Positions 36,516-48,426 of a stretch of DNA of 64,000 nt are shown one piece after another; positions within the stretch are counted from its first letter, which is position 1; each line of letters opens with the position of its first letter. Made by a program: the position numbers and the translations under genes. The notes below the pieces were generated by a model, which was given only the letters and a program-made list of their open reading frames with translations, was not told the origin of the DNA and searched no databases. Origin of the DNA: Dicyema japonicum (lineage: Eukaryota; Dicyemida; Rhombozoa; Dicyemidae); contig RDEW01000023.1 of the NCBI GenBank assembly GCA_011109175.1, positions 86,257 through 150,256 of the forward strand, written 5' to 3'.

Positions 36516-37086
36516 TCAATTATTTTTCACGCTTTCTCTACAAATGTTGAAAGAAAGAATGTCCACGACGGATCTCCCATCCGACGATATCACACGTCCT
36601 CCGATAGGACTCTCGTTCACATAATTCAGATCCTTCAGTGTCTTTAAGGAATATCTGATGACACTCCGAGAGCCCTTGCAGAAGTGACAAGGACGACTCC
36701 CACGCCTCTGCTTGGCTACAAATTAGACTCGAACTTACAGCCGTAGATCTTCTGGAATCTCGTTAGGCCGATCGGTCTCTTAGTTCCATAGAGTTTGAGC
36801 AGTAAAGAAGCTGTGATGAACAGAATGGCATACCTGTACGAACGACGAACCAGTCAGGATCCATGGGACTGAGTTCCTTGGCGTTACTTGTTTTCACGTA
36901 GTTCATACAGTTAGGAACCTTAAATTTGTCGTTTCTAAAATATCCTAAGGAAAGTAACTTTTTGATGTAGTCAGCGATTGCCTTCACTAATATGTCCTGA
37001 TCCACGTCCTTTCCGCTGATTGCGTGTACTGATGATAGGTTCTGAATTATAAGCAAAATATAAACATTTGTGACTGAAGAAAACAT
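36516..37086 (-). CDS. RPS19: 40S ribosomal protein S19 (eS19)
   Basis: A component of the small ribosomal subunit head, needed for 18S rRNA maturation. Exons on the minus strand: 37086-37075, 37041-36959, 36934-36834, 36810-36739, 36715-36516, with introns of 33, 24, 23 and 23 nt. The protein has about 150 residues. It matches eS19 throughout: GKDVDQDILVKAIADYIKK, KFKVPNCMNYVKTSNAKEL, DPDWFVVRTASLLLKLYG, GLTRFQKIYG, then RGSRPCHFCKGSRSVIRY, GGRVISSDGR and a C-terminal helix. Each exon joins in frame with no indel. The largest single continuous ORF covers only the first half, so the gene is easily missed without the short introns. Confidence 0.93.
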
Positions 37087-37199
37087 TGCAAACGACTAAG
37101 AAGGAGCACGTTTAACTTTTTAAATTTAAATTTTTGAAAAATTTTTAATTAATTATAATTGGATTCCACTTTATTTAACCAACAATAAAAAGTTAATAA

Positions 37200-38060
37200 T
37201 TAATAATATATGGCAGGTTCTATTCTGGTTGCTGAGACAACTCCGAGAGCGTCTTGTCCAATTGAACCCTCTACCTATATGGCATCTCCGAGCTCTGCCT
37301 CCTATACTCCAGTGTCAGGCTCGCTAGAGTCCGCTTTAATACAGTGGACTGTAGATAGGCCTGGAGCTTCCTATCTACTCCTAACTGCTTCACATAACCC
37401 TTGTGGTATTTTGTTGCAATTCCTTCCCACGTTATTATTATTGGAATAACGAAAACCTTGCAACTAAGCATCTGCTTAATTGGCCAGAATCCTTATCGTG
37501 TACCACAATGTCCGGTTTTTTGTGGTTGACTAGCACCGAGGAACGGATAACATTGTCAACCTTAATTTGGTCCCTGATGTTCTCTACTACAGATTATGAG
37601 TCCGCAACTTTTTGGTGTGGTGAATACTTATTGCATAGTAGAAGATGAAGACTCCTTACTACCTCGTTATGCCTCCACACATAGTCATGACAGATCCACA
37701 TCGAGTGGCTAAATGATTAACCGACATGCTCCTTGACTTACAGTGGGGACATGTATTTGTTGATCGACCCCAAAAAATATTGCGGTCTTGCATATACGTG
37801 TACAACGCCTCTGATCGAGGTGAGTTGTCACCGTATTTTAGCCATATTGTCGACGGCTTAAGGTCGACATGTGGGTTGTCCAATGCTCTGAAGAGGACCT
37901 TATGAAGGCTTTTTAAGTTGATCTTTTCCGTCAAATTATTATATTGTAATTCTATCAACGCCTTCACATTTACTAGCCCACCATCATCAACAGCATAATT
38001 AGCAGACAAAAAATGTCTGATAATGCCTGATACGGAAACACCTTCAATCCTGGACTCAAC
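37200..38060 (-). mobile_element. LINE family E C-terminal portion
   Basis: The minus-strand ORF 38009-37659 reads STIWLKYGDNSPRSEALY, then CPHC...SVNHLATRCG, a zinc-knuckle tail typical of this LINE group. The ORF 37471-37271 continues with VIPIIITWEGIATKYHKGY, the same block as in family E at 15.5 kb (VKIIPVVLTWDGV). It is 3' of any RT palm, so 5' truncated. Confidence 0.75.
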
Positions 38061-38420
38061 TAAAAATATTTAATTTCATCAAAAAAATGTTTTTTTTAAA
38101 TAAAATTTTTAAGTGCTATATTTTGTTGTTAATACCTATAATGCTATTTTTTTGATTCCTATATTTTAAATTTTTAATGTTATAAAAATTGCTATAATCA
38201 CCAAAGTCGGTTAACTTGATCAGGTGAGTGGAAGTGTAATCTCTGGCCGTGTTGTGATTTGGTCTAAAATCTTTGAGACTGAACAAAAGAAAGAGATTGT
38301 ACGTACTAATCCTCACATGTGTCTTTATTAGGCTTTAAATTGAGATTACTGTCTATTGCTTCCGAAGCATACAAAACCCGAGTTAAACTTTTGACTGAGG
38401 AAGGTATTATTATTAAGCAC
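38060..38420. other. AT-rich spacer
   Basis: No ORF with recognisable similarity, no family repeat. It separates the LINE E 3' piece from a LINE A copy. Confidence 0.4.
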
Positions 38421-38424
38421 AAGT

Positions 38425-39332
38425 GACGAGCACAAGTGCTCTGCAACAACATCAAATCAAGATCTCGCTATTTCCCAATGGAGTCCCTCAAGGCTCACCA
38501 CTATCACCCCTACTCTTCATCTCTACATAAACGACATGCCACAAACCTGTAATGAAAACTGTCTAATCCTCTCATATGCCGACGATATCATTCTTGCCTC
38601 CAAGGACAGAAACATTCAATCAGCGACTCAGTTGGCTCAACAAATGCTCGATAACTTGGAACTATGGCTCTCGAAGCGGAGACTTGACACATCAGCAGCA
38701 AAGTCCTTTGTCACATTGTTTACCACCTACAAGAGACATCTCTGTATCGAACCAAAAGTCTTTATGAAGAACGAAGCTATCTCTATTAACAAAACACCGA
38801 AGATTCTGGGAGTAACCTTTGATCAGGGACTCACCTTTATCCGGCATGTTGAAAACAGAGTAACTTCTGCTCTGAAAAAAATTAAGAATATTAAAAGTGC
38901 TCTCAAAAATATTTAGAGATCAAACTGGGATCCTTTCCACGATATACAAACAATTCATCCGACCAACGATGACGTATGCAAGTCCTTCATGGGCAATGCA
39001 AATGTCACGATCTTCCACATTGAAGCTGTCTGCAATCGAGGAGACTGCAATGAGGTTAATTGGACCAGATCACAACATCCAACCTATTGAAAATTTTTTA
39101 ATTGAAATACACCGAAAACTATTAAAGGAGGCTGTTCTACCGAGCTGCCCTCTATTCCAAATACTATCGAATTATCTACAATCATACAGAAATTGTGAGC
39201 CGATGCCATGTCCTATGAGAAGAGCTGTTCAGGATTCTCGACCCCGCCGGACTCGTCCTCACCTTTGTCGGTCTGGATCACTTAGTTAGATGAGAACTTT
39301 TATTTCTTTCTCTTTGACCCAGTGATCCTGGG

Positions 39333-39333
<1 letters not shown>
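38425..39333 (+). mobile_element. LINE family A copy with complete 3' end
   Basis: It starts inside the RT (GVPQGSPL near 38475), with YADDIILASKDRN (38536 ORF), LELWLSKRRLDTS, ILGVTFDQGLTFIRHVENR and MTYASPSWAMQ in the thumb and connection. The 3' end has arms GGATCACT (39275-39282) and AGTGATCC (39321-39328), then TGGGGG and a TAA repeat. It is 5' truncated. Frame shifts occur at 38.92 kb only. Confidence 0.85.
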
Positions 39334-39365
<32 letters not shown>

Positions 39366-39377
39366 TATTATTATTAA
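39334..39377. repeat. (TAA)n/(TTA)n junction between two LINE tails
   Basis: About ten TAA units (the tail of LINE A at left) turn into TTATTATTATTA (the tail of LINE B on the minus strand at right). The switch point is near 39365. See the finding on tail-to-tail LINEs. Confidence 0.85.
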
Positions 39378-42150
39378 GGCACTTTCACGAAAGCCATAAT
39401 GTTTATACCCCACATGTGCAACACTCAAAGAAACAATATTTATAGTTAGTCTTCTCCATCTTCCTCTGTCGACTGCGAGTGATCTCAATTCGTTTAGGTC
39501 GTCCCCCGTCTTTAGATTTTTTCTCACACGATTTAAATTTTGTTTAGGCAGTCGAAGTGTCGATCTAGGTCGTCCGCGAAGGGTTTGTCGCAACTGTCAA
39601 AGTAATCTTCCATCGCTTTGTTAGCGAGTGCGTCCGGGTTCACTTTTAATACATGCCCAAATAGCCTCCACCGGGCATCTATCACATCCTTACTATGTAA
39701 GAACACATAAACTTGTTGTAGATACCAGTGGTTGATATTCTACGTGGCCACTCCATTCCGAGTAAGCTTTTTAGTTGCCTTCTATGGAACGAATCCAGTT
39801 TCAATAGTTCGTTGAAGGAACTTCCACATGTCCCAGCGTTGTACAGTAGGATCGGTTTCACAAACGCGTTGTAAAGCCTTCATCTGATGTCAATTACTGT
39901 GCTGTCACGTCCCGTGATACAAAATCCACATCATCCGCATAAGATGTCTCTTCTATGTCTCCTATATAGCATTTACGGAGGTCGCGGAGTGCAGATTCAA
40001 GGTATATGGTGAATAGTAAAGGGGAGAGGGAATCACCCTGGGGTGTCCCAATCGTTGTTTTGAAACTGCGGGAAATTGCTCTTTCTGTCCTCACAGATAG
40101 TCTTGTATTCGCAAGTAGTAGTCTGATTATCCTAACCGACGATTTGTCCAATATTTGCTCAAGCACATTCATCAGTTTCTGTCTGTTTATTTAGTCGAAA
40201 GCTCTGGAAAGATCTATTCCCAACACAGTTGTTGCGCTCTTGAATCTTTGGTGCGTTACGTAGCGCCATCTGTGGCTCCATACAATGTCTGCCGTAGACC
40301 TCCCTTCTCGGAGCCCACTTTGACTTGCTGGTAGATATCCGCCACACCCTTTATCCGGCTTAGTGCAATGTTTGCCAGCACCTTGCGTATCGAATTCAGA
40401 AGTATTATCGGACGGAGATTTTCTACTGGTCCTTTTGATTTGTTCGGTTTTTGTATGGGTATTAATAGTCCATTTCCAAGTCCTAGATCGGTATTAGTTT
40501 CAAAGATGTCATTTAGGGTTTTTGCAATTGTGTCGCTAAGTCTTTTGGCCCATATTTTAGGAGCTCAAGGCTTATGTTGTCCGGCCCAGCACTCTTGTTG
40601 TTCTTCAGTTTATTTATCGCTAATTCCACCTCTTCCACTGTGATTGAGGTTTTTAGCGCCGTTGCTTCTCCCTGGAAAGGTTAAAAGTCTTTATTTTCTT
40701 TATTCAACAGTGTTTCGAAGTGTCGTGCAATCAATTCTGCTTTTTCTTCCGGGTTACCCACGAATTTTCCATCTTTGTCTTTGATGTGAAGGATGTTTTG
40801 TCCTTTCTTTGTCCGCAGCAGCCGCATACATCCTTGAATTTTCCTTTAGGCATTCCACATCTTTTAATAGGGATGTAGTAATTTTCCGTGAGTGTTTTCT
40901 ATTCATCTTTTTGATTTTCCATTTTAGTTTCCTTTGTTGGATATTAAGCTCTTTTTTTACTCTCGTCTGACGTGTTTGCCGCTTTTAGCCGTAGCTCCCT
41001 GCAATACTTAGCCATATCTGGCACGTTCGGGTGGTGATCCAATTTTAGGGCGTGATGATTTCGGACTCCAATGCATATATTGGCCGACTTAGAGATTACC
41101 TGTTTTTGTTTGATCCCACAGAGTTCGTACTGATGATTCCGGTGCGGTTTTCTCCATAAGAGTCTCGATTTGTTCGTGATATTTAGCTCTACAAGTTGGC
41201 TCTAACCACAATTTTTCTGTCTGAAAGTATATATTGGGCTTTGTCTCGCCTTCTTCGCGTTTTCAATGTATTTTTTCCCAGTCAGGTGCTTTTTTACAGA
41301 AAGTTTTGCAATGACGATCCTGTGGTCGCTGTCGTTGTTGTTCCCTGGTAGGAACGTGCATCATTTATCAGGTGTTTATCAGACTTTCGGCAGATAATGT
41401 AGTCGATTTGATTATATATATTCACGGTCTCTCCGACAGAGTTTTTTCTTTGTCCGTGCCACGTCGTCTTGTGGCAAGCTGAGTGCGTAAAGGCCGTGTT
41501 GCACAGGAAAAGGCTATTTGCCTCGCAGAAGTTTACCAGAGAGGCTCCAGATGCATTTCTTCTTCCGCGCCGTGTCTTCCAATAGAGGATTCTTTGGGCC
41601 CCATTCGCATTCCGGCTTTTGCATTTATATCTCCCGCAACAAAAACAAGGGACGAGGAAGCATTATTAGAGTATGTGCTTGATAGTTCTGAGTAGAATTC
41701 CTCGAGCTCACCGGGGTTCTTGATTACTCGTCCACAGTGTGGTGCATAGACATTTATGACGGTTAGTAGACTCTTGGACGGGCATAGTTCATTTAGTTTG
41801 ACTTGTAGGACACATATTCGGTCGTTGACTCTCCAATAGCGATGTAATTTTTTAGGGTAATCCACGTGTAGAGCAAATCCCATGCCGTAATGCTTGCATT
41901 CAGTTGGGAAGAGAATCAATCGGTAGTTGTTCCATGTCTCATCGCGTCCATTTTCGATTTTCGTCTCTTGTAGGCAGCCAATAGATATTTTGTATTTCTC
42001 GAGATCGTCACAAAGTACTTTCCTTTCCAATCTTTCAATATTCTACGTACGTTGAACGTCATTAGCTTGAGTTCTCGATTGTATAATGAGTGTTTTTCAG
42101 ACATTTTTCTTAACCGTTGTACAAAGAAGAAACGAGGCACGTCACCACCT
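39378..42150 (-). mobile_element. LINE family B, long copy with APE endonuclease and RT
   Basis: Minus strand, 5' to 3': 42140-41530 APE-type endonuclease with LKLMTFNVRRI, GCLQETKIENG, TVINVYAPH and VFVAGDINAKAG; RT region 40350-39894 with RSFQSFRLNKQ, TPQGDSLSPLLFTIYL and the YADDVDF box; the C-terminal RGRPRSTLRLP...DRGRWRRL at 39593. About 2.8 kb with at least four frame breaks. It is close to full length and the best source for the family-B consensus. Confidence 0.85.
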
Positions 42151-42308
42151 CATCAAAAAAGGAAGGAATTCTAATTATATTTAAAGATAAATATATATTT
42201 AATTTGTTAAAGATTGATCTTATTAATAATAAATTAAATTGTGTTGCATTTTTTTAATAAATTAAATTGTGTTACATTTTGTGATGGTTTTAATTAATGT
42301 AATATTAG

Positions 42309-44100
42309 TCCCCTTTAACAGACGACTCGGAACCTTTCTCAGCCAAAATAGTAAGCCATACAACATTCAAAGACCACACAGTTTAGTTAAAATAAAACTC
42401 CTAGGAATATTCAATATTGGTCACAAAAGGATATGATAATCAAGTAACGTACTCAGTGGGAAAGAGATACAGCCAATTTGAATATTTATATACTCTTCTA
42501 AGCAAGTATTTTTCTCAAACCCCCCAAATTCCACCTAAAAAGGTAATAGGGAAACTCAATTACCAATTTGTTCAGCGCAGACTGGATGATTTGCAGGTTA
42601 TTGTCAATTAATAATATATAGAATTTTTTAAACCTAATTTTACAACATTTTCTTCTTTCTAAGTTTTGGATTGTTAAGGAATTCTTGGAAACATTTGAAA
42701 ACCGTAGAATCATTAATGGTAACCGCAAATAGCCATTTTAGATGTGCATACTGAGAATACCTATATTTTTTTCAGAAATGACAAAAACTGGACAGTCCAC
42801 AAAATGCTTGGAGATATTGGCTGGAGGGGATCAAAAAACTACTTTACAGTCTCCAAGGCTAGTCAGAACAAACAAAAGACGGACTATCTTCTCTCCTTTG
42901 TTTTTGTTATTCCTTACTTTAGACTGAGTTCTCAGCAGACCGTAGTTTGTCTTCAAACAATTTGGAAGCTGTCGTTAATTTATTTGGAGATTTACAAGTA
43001 CTCTTGTCTGTGTATATCCACAATGGTTGTAGTGTCAGCTAATTATTCCACCTGTCTCCGTTCATTTTTCCATCTCTGGTATGTACTCAACCCATGTGTT
43101 TCTACCCAACGGATCAGTCAGAGACCAGATGAGCAAAGTAATTATCATTATATCACTACAAGAACAAGTACTCTGCCTCCTTTCTAAAGAAAATGAGTTG
43201 TGAACCTGTAAACCATTCACTTCCACCTGCCTCTGTTAACCTTATGGCCTTGCACCTCCTCAAAGCACTGAAATATCTTCACTCTCACGGATTCTTCCAT
43301 GGTTCATTATAGTGTTTATTGATAGGGAATGTTCAGTTAGGGAATGTTTTCTTCGTAAACGGCATTTACAAATTGGCAGAATGTGAGAGTTCTCTCGTTG
43401 GTTCCACGAGTTTGTTTAGACCCTTCTGTGTTGGACATAGGGCCATTAAAGTTTTAATATCTCTGATTCTAGAGTACTGAGGCCTTTGATATCTATTGTT
43501 ATGGTCATTTGCTCTATGAGGCTTCCACGGGGAGACTTTCTTACTGAACCCTTTATGGACACAGAGTCAGCCCACGTGCTAATTAGTGACCAGGATTTAG
43601 GTTTCTTTTAATATTATTCAGTCTATGTATTGTCTTCTATTCTCGGAAATCAAACACTCAAATCAGGGATTCCTTCTATTGACAATTTGTTGGAGATCAA
43701 GTTGGTCACGTGGTCATATTTTAGGTACTTTAGATACATCACAGACTATGTTTCGTCTCTTCACACTCGCATACCTAGAAAAATACAGGGATTATTGCAG
43801 ACTCATAGTGAAAAGTGGTTGGAGAGATTGATTGCCAACAGAAAATTGGTTGGGGAGTAATTTAAATTCAGATTAAAAAGGCCACTGTGAGAGACAGATT
43901 ATCCTCTCTACCTTCTGAGGAGAAGAACCGCATTCTGAGCCTCCACAAGGTTACTGTAGCACTGATTGTTGTAGAAACAGTCAAAGGGCTTGTTTGGATG
44001 GGAGTGTAGCTAAGGAAATAACAAGTGAGTCTGGAGAAGTGGTGGAGAACACTAAACAGACTTTTATAATGGAAGCACCTAAGGAAGAACCAAAGTCATG
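42309..44100 (+). CDS. PXK: PXK orthologue: PX-domain pseudokinase (both ends unresolved)
   Basis: PXK binds phosphoinositides on endosomes through a PX domain and carries a degenerate kinase fold. Exons: 42309-42380, 42405-42596, 42622-42718, 42742-43301, 43326-43450, 43473-43600, 43622-43848, 43872 to ~43980 or 44100. The PX domain reads DHTEYSILVTKGYDN, KRYSQFEYLY, QIPPKKVIGKLNYQF, followed by WTVHKMLGDIGWR and then the kinase-like part (KALKYLHSHGFFHGNVQLGN, DIYCYGHLLYE), all in human PXK order. The HRD catalytic motif is HGN and DFG is replaced by AEC, so it cannot be a normal kinase. The seven introns are 21-25 nt. Single-base frame breaks lie near 43183-43187, 43540 and probably 43950. 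The first coding exon upstream of 42309 was not found. With three breaks it could be decaying. Confidence 0.82.
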
Positions 44101-44352
44101 AGGATCAAGGAATATCCTTTTTGCCGATATTTGCAAAAAACGGATGGATTAATGATTATTTATTAATTGGTGTTTTATTAATATTAATTTTTTGTCTATA
44201 TTGCAATCATCTCTCAGGGAATCATACAAATAGCACATTTAGGTATTACGGTCTCACTGTGCTTTCATCATGACATTTCTGCAATTGTGGAATCAATTTG
44301 AAAAATAATATCAAATTTTGTCTTGAAATAAGAGTACTGATAAATTTCAGGA

Positions 44353-44562
44353 AAATACATGACTTGTGCCATCGTTTCAAGAGAAATTGACGATATTCAA
44401 CAACAAACTATTTTATCTTCAACTTTATTATTAATGGGGTTCACTGGTGGGAGACGTCAGAAGAGTTATCTAACAATGACTTATATATTCGCTATCAACG
44501 TTGTAGGACAGTTTTATTTTATTGAATACTTTTTTGGATTTTATTTGGGATTAAAATCCTAA
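44353..44562 (+). CDS. Small membrane protein ORF, unknown
   Basis: The 67-codon ORF (from 44359) is preceded by a plausible acceptor TTTCAG at 44346-44351, so it may be a 3' exon. It has two hydrophobic helices, roughly residues 17-28 and 39-64 (YIFAINVVGQFYF...FGFYLG), separated by GGRRQK. I do not recognise the family. Conservation is unknown, so it could be chance. Confidence 0.3.
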   Translation, partial: KYMTCAIVSREIDDIQQQTILSSTLLLMGFTGGRRQKSYLTMTYIFAINVVGQFYFIEYFFGFYLGLKS

Positions 44563-44599
44563 ATGAATACGTCTACGGACAGGAGATCTCAGAATCCCT

Positions 44600-45500
44600 A
44601 CTTTCCTCGAATAACTGTGATTACGTACTCGTAATCGAGTTAAATGCATGCTGCAGATCAACATTTATGCTGGAAAATGTTCACTATTACTTGGTTTGTT
44701 ACATTACTGTAGTATAATTTTTCACATTGTATGTTCTTTCAATAATTGATGAAGACATCAGTAATAGGAAATGATGGGTTAACTATACTAAGTTTATACA
44801 ACGTTGATTGTGCTAAATTATAAGACCTACTTTCAACTGAATATATTAAAGAGAACACAAATTACTAATGGCATAATTCATTAATCTGATTGTTGCATCT
44901 TCCTTGTATTGAAAGAGACAGTCATCAATGATGTAAACAACGTTAAAAGTTTATGGAGTCATCTGTATCTTTCAAAACAGTTCCCCCAAGTCACTAAACC
45001 ATTCTCTGATAATAAATATTCTCAATTTGTCAAAATATAAAAATATTTACGAAAAATGGGTTATAACTTAAATTTAAGACATTTTTGTTAACATTAACAA
45101 TTGAGATAATTTTAAGAAAGAAAAGAGAGTAAATGGTCATATAGCGGCAGCCCTGATTGCTTGGCTATTCCCTCTCAGGATAGCGATTCGCTCAAATAAC
45201 CAGCAGCGCTAACGAGGGTCTTCTGTTCGTGTAGCGATCCGATTCCCAAAAAAAGAAAAATTGCAATTACTAAAGACAATCGCGAGGAAATGAATCAGGG
45301 TATCGTATCAAATGACAATTCACTTACATTGATGGGGATTAAAGAACAGCTCATTAATAATGCTAATATTACAATCTCTCAACAATTCATCGCACTTTCA
45401 AGAGAATGAAGTATTCAAGAAAAAGAATCAAAAAGGTGTCGGTGACAACAACATCTGAAAAAATCTACATGCGAGACACTTTTTTCGCAAAACCAAGGGA
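44600..45500. other. No feature recognised
   Basis: AT-rich. No ORF, no family repeat. The 45.12-45.25 kb part has slightly higher GC, without known content. Confidence 0.4.
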
Positions 45501-45519
45501 AATAGAAACATAGTATTTC

Positions 45520-46010
45520 TAGATAAAAGTTAATATACATAAATTATGGGTATTCCCATTAACATTGAACCAACATTATATCATCAAAGGGACAAAGTGT
45601 CACTTTGTGGGATCATTTCGAACACAAAAATAGAATATTTCGAACTTATATCGGAATCGACTACCAAATTTTTTGAATTTTTTTAATAAAAATAAATGGA
45701 ATATTAAGACACAAAACCGTGATTGCATAATGTCAGATTTCATCACTGCGAAGAAATCAAAATGTTTTTAAGAAGAGAAAATGTTGAGCTACTCTATCTA
45801 CTACCATATAGTCCAGACCTCAATCCTAAAGAAAATGTTTTTTCTACAATTAAAGCAAAAATGGATAAGACCACGTGTTTCAAATTAGATTGAATTGAAA
45901 TCAATCATTATGAGTGTTCGCAATACTCTGAATAATGAAAGGGATCTTTTTGCCAGCATATATGCAGCAACGTGGGACCTTATAAACAGAATTTTTAGAA
46001 GGCAGAATAA
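45520..46010 (+). mobile_element. Tc1/mariner-type (DDE) transposase relic
   Basis: Broken frames on the plus strand read VTLCGIISNTKIEYFELI, then FHHCEEIKMF, and LLYLLPYSPDLNPKENVFSTIKAKM, the second catalytic Asp block of the DDE superfamily (LPPYSPDLNPIE). Order and spacing fit a Tc1-mariner-like transposase C-terminal half. Stops and frame changes show decay. No termini found. Confidence 0.65.
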
Positions 46011-46535
46011 TTAATTTTGATGATTTGTTGTTGTTATTTTTGATTTTTAAAAACTAAAAAATTCTTAAAAATTTATATTTATGAAACTAGAATGCAATTT
46101 CGTTATTGAACCGTCACTATTTTGAACGCTGACAAAATTATTAGACAATTTTGCTACGACAGTGACAGGATCCTTGTATGGATATTCAAACCTTTGTAGA
46201 CGCAAAGAAGGATTAGTACCATAATCTTTCTGAATACGAACCTTTTAGTAATTATAAATTGAATACAAAATCTTCATTGTTAATTCATAATTTGATTCAT
46301 TGTTTAATTCATAATTTGATCGATCCCATTTTCCTATTTATTCTTTTATCATAAAAGCACTCAGATCGACTTTCGGCAAATTAAACTTGAAGTCATCTTT
46401 TGTAAAATTAAAGGAAAAAACCTTTACTAAATGTTTCGGGGTTATCTTGAATGTCTGGCTCCGTTACTTCAATACTATTTTCCACAATAGAATTGAACCC
46501 CGGGATCCTTCAATATCTCTGAAACGGACAAATAC

Positions 46536-47055
46536 CTACAAGAAATAAAAGCACAAATTTACACGTGGATGAGTGAGGGGTTTGATTGTATAAATACACT
46601 TTTTTCGGATATTCTTTATCAACTCTTTCTTGTCACTCGAAGCCATCAATTTTGCTAAACGTCTTGTGATCGTCTGATTAAATCTTTCAACGTTCCCCTG
46701 ACCCTGAGGATTGTTAGGTCTTCCATGGATTTGAGTAATTCTGTAATCCTCACACAATTTTCTGATATGACCGTTCTTGAACTCTGTGCCGTTGTTGGAA
46801 TGTAGAAACCTACAAGGCCCAGAATCCATGAAAATGTCTTCTAATTTGTTGGTCACCTCGATTCCACTTTTATTTCCAGGTTCCTTGTAAATCCATATTA
46901 ACTGACAACAACCAAGAAAAATGATCATTTTGACTTTCAAATCTACACAAATAACCTAATGATCTATTTTTTAAAAGATCAACTTGAAATCTCTCATTAA
47001 ATAAATCTGTAACAATACGACTATAATCTTCAAATTGCGAACTGGCAAACATTGA
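46536..47055 (-). mobile_element. Integrase (rve) core relic
   Basis: The minus-strand ORF 46940-46536 holds the last half of an rve integrase: FLHSNNGTEFKN with the second catalytic Asp lost (GxEF; normally DxGxEF), then IHGRPNNPQGQGNVERFNQT, containing the catalytic Glu, and RRLAKLMA. The preceding ORF 47052-46870 continues upstream. This type occurs in Ginger/KRBA2-like transposons and Gypsy LTR elements. No LTR or RT was seen nearby, so a DNA transposon is more likely. Confidence 0.65.
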
Positions 47056-47164
47056 GTTGCAAATCGAGGATTTTATGGGAATATAAATAGTAATAAATTC
47101 AGTTCCAAATCAAAGTTTTCAGTAATTTTGGCAGAGATCCTACAAAGTATTCCAAAAACTGAGG

Positions 47165-47213
47165 TGTTCCAGCCCCGAGGTACGTTCCAAATCGAGGTCG
47201 GACTGTATAATAT
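47165..47213. repeat. Inverted-repeat terminus ending GGTCGGACTGTA
   Basis: The sequence CCAAATCGAGGTCGGACTG, ending in TA, is the inverse of TACAGTCCAACCTC at 48427-48440. Both look like pogo/Tigger-type transposon ends with a TA target site. The two face away from each other, with a LINE-A copy between. Confidence 0.5.
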
Positions 47214-47214
47214 A

Positions 47215-48300
47215 AATAATATAAGACTCGTTTATTTATCTGTCTCAAATTCTTCAATTAATGACAGCCTTGCGAACTGGAGAGGATTCAAGGAGTACGT
47301 CGACACTTGCATTGAACTACTGAATATTCCCACTCCTCCCTCCGTTTAACAATAGTGTCATGGTTCAACTCGATCATAAACGCTGTGAAAAGAAAGTACA
47401 TTCCAATGGGCAGGCAACCTACGTCATCACAACGTTACAACACAACGACGAACGTTCATCAGAGAATGAAATAATCTAAAAATGGTGAAATCCCCAACAG
47501 AAGAGAACATCAGAAAACTACGATAACTGATCAGAGATCGTAACAGAAAACTTTGTTGCTGATCGACAAGAACATAGAGAAAATTCAAATAGATGGAGGA
47601 GACTATCGAAGGCTCTCTGCAAGAACCCCAACGCAGAGAGTCTGGAAATGGATCAAGAACATCAAAAGAACCTTCCCAGAGAGAAAAGGCGAAGACAATC
47701 TCATAAAATATTATACTGATATCTCCTACAAGAAATGAACTATTTTCCTACCGCCTAATATCTATTCTGAGTCCGGTCTTAAGGATCCTTGAAAGGCTTG
47801 TTCTGGAAAAAGTACAAGACTCAATCTCAATACCTCCGACCTAGCACGGATTCTGGGCTAACCATTTGACCACAACCCTCACACAATTCATTGCGGAAGA
47901 ATTTAACTCCCCCAAACCCCATCAGAAGGCAGTACTTATATCCGTGGAAATCTCAAAAGCGTTCGACTCAGTCACTAGAAAACTCCTTACAAAGAAAATA
48001 TTTGAAACCAACATCCATCCGAACTTGAAACTTTGACTTGTAAATTCTTAAATGGAAGACGAGCACAAGTACTCTACAACAACATAAAATCAAGATCTCG
48101 CTACCTTCCAAGTAGAGTCCCTCAAGGCTCCCCACTGTCACAACTGTTCATCTCTACATTTACATCATTCTTGCCTCCAAGGACAGAAGCATTCAATCAC
48201 AGACTCAGTCCGATCTACAAATGCTTGACAATCTGGAACTATGGCTCTCGAAGCGAAGACACATCAACAACAAAGTCATCTGTCACGAGATTTAATTCCA
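47215..48300 (+). mobile_element. LINE family A copy (linker and RT)
   Basis: It contains the region upstream of RT (SLANWRGFKEYVDTCIELLN), the linker KAFDSV near 47960 and RT motif B (VPQGSPLS) near 48115, then skips directly to LPPRTEAFNHRLS. It runs parallel to the A4 copy (60.96-63.5 kb). An internal deletion removes the segment with YADD. Dead. Confidence 0.75.
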
Positions 48301-48426
48301 CTTGTATTAGAATTTCTGAAAAAAAACCAGACGAATTGAGACTACATCGATTCATTTTGTTTCTGACTATTACTGTTTCTTCAATATTTTTTAAAGAATT
48401 ATAATTTAAAAACTTTCATGGCAAAA

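Noticed and set aside
3794-44100. Programmed +1 frameshifting in host genes
   Set aside because: The break sites share no sequence motif and need changes in both directions; indels are simpler.
46536-46940. Retrovirus or LTR retrotransposon
   Set aside because: Only an integrase core is present; no RT, protease, gag or LTR pair nearby.
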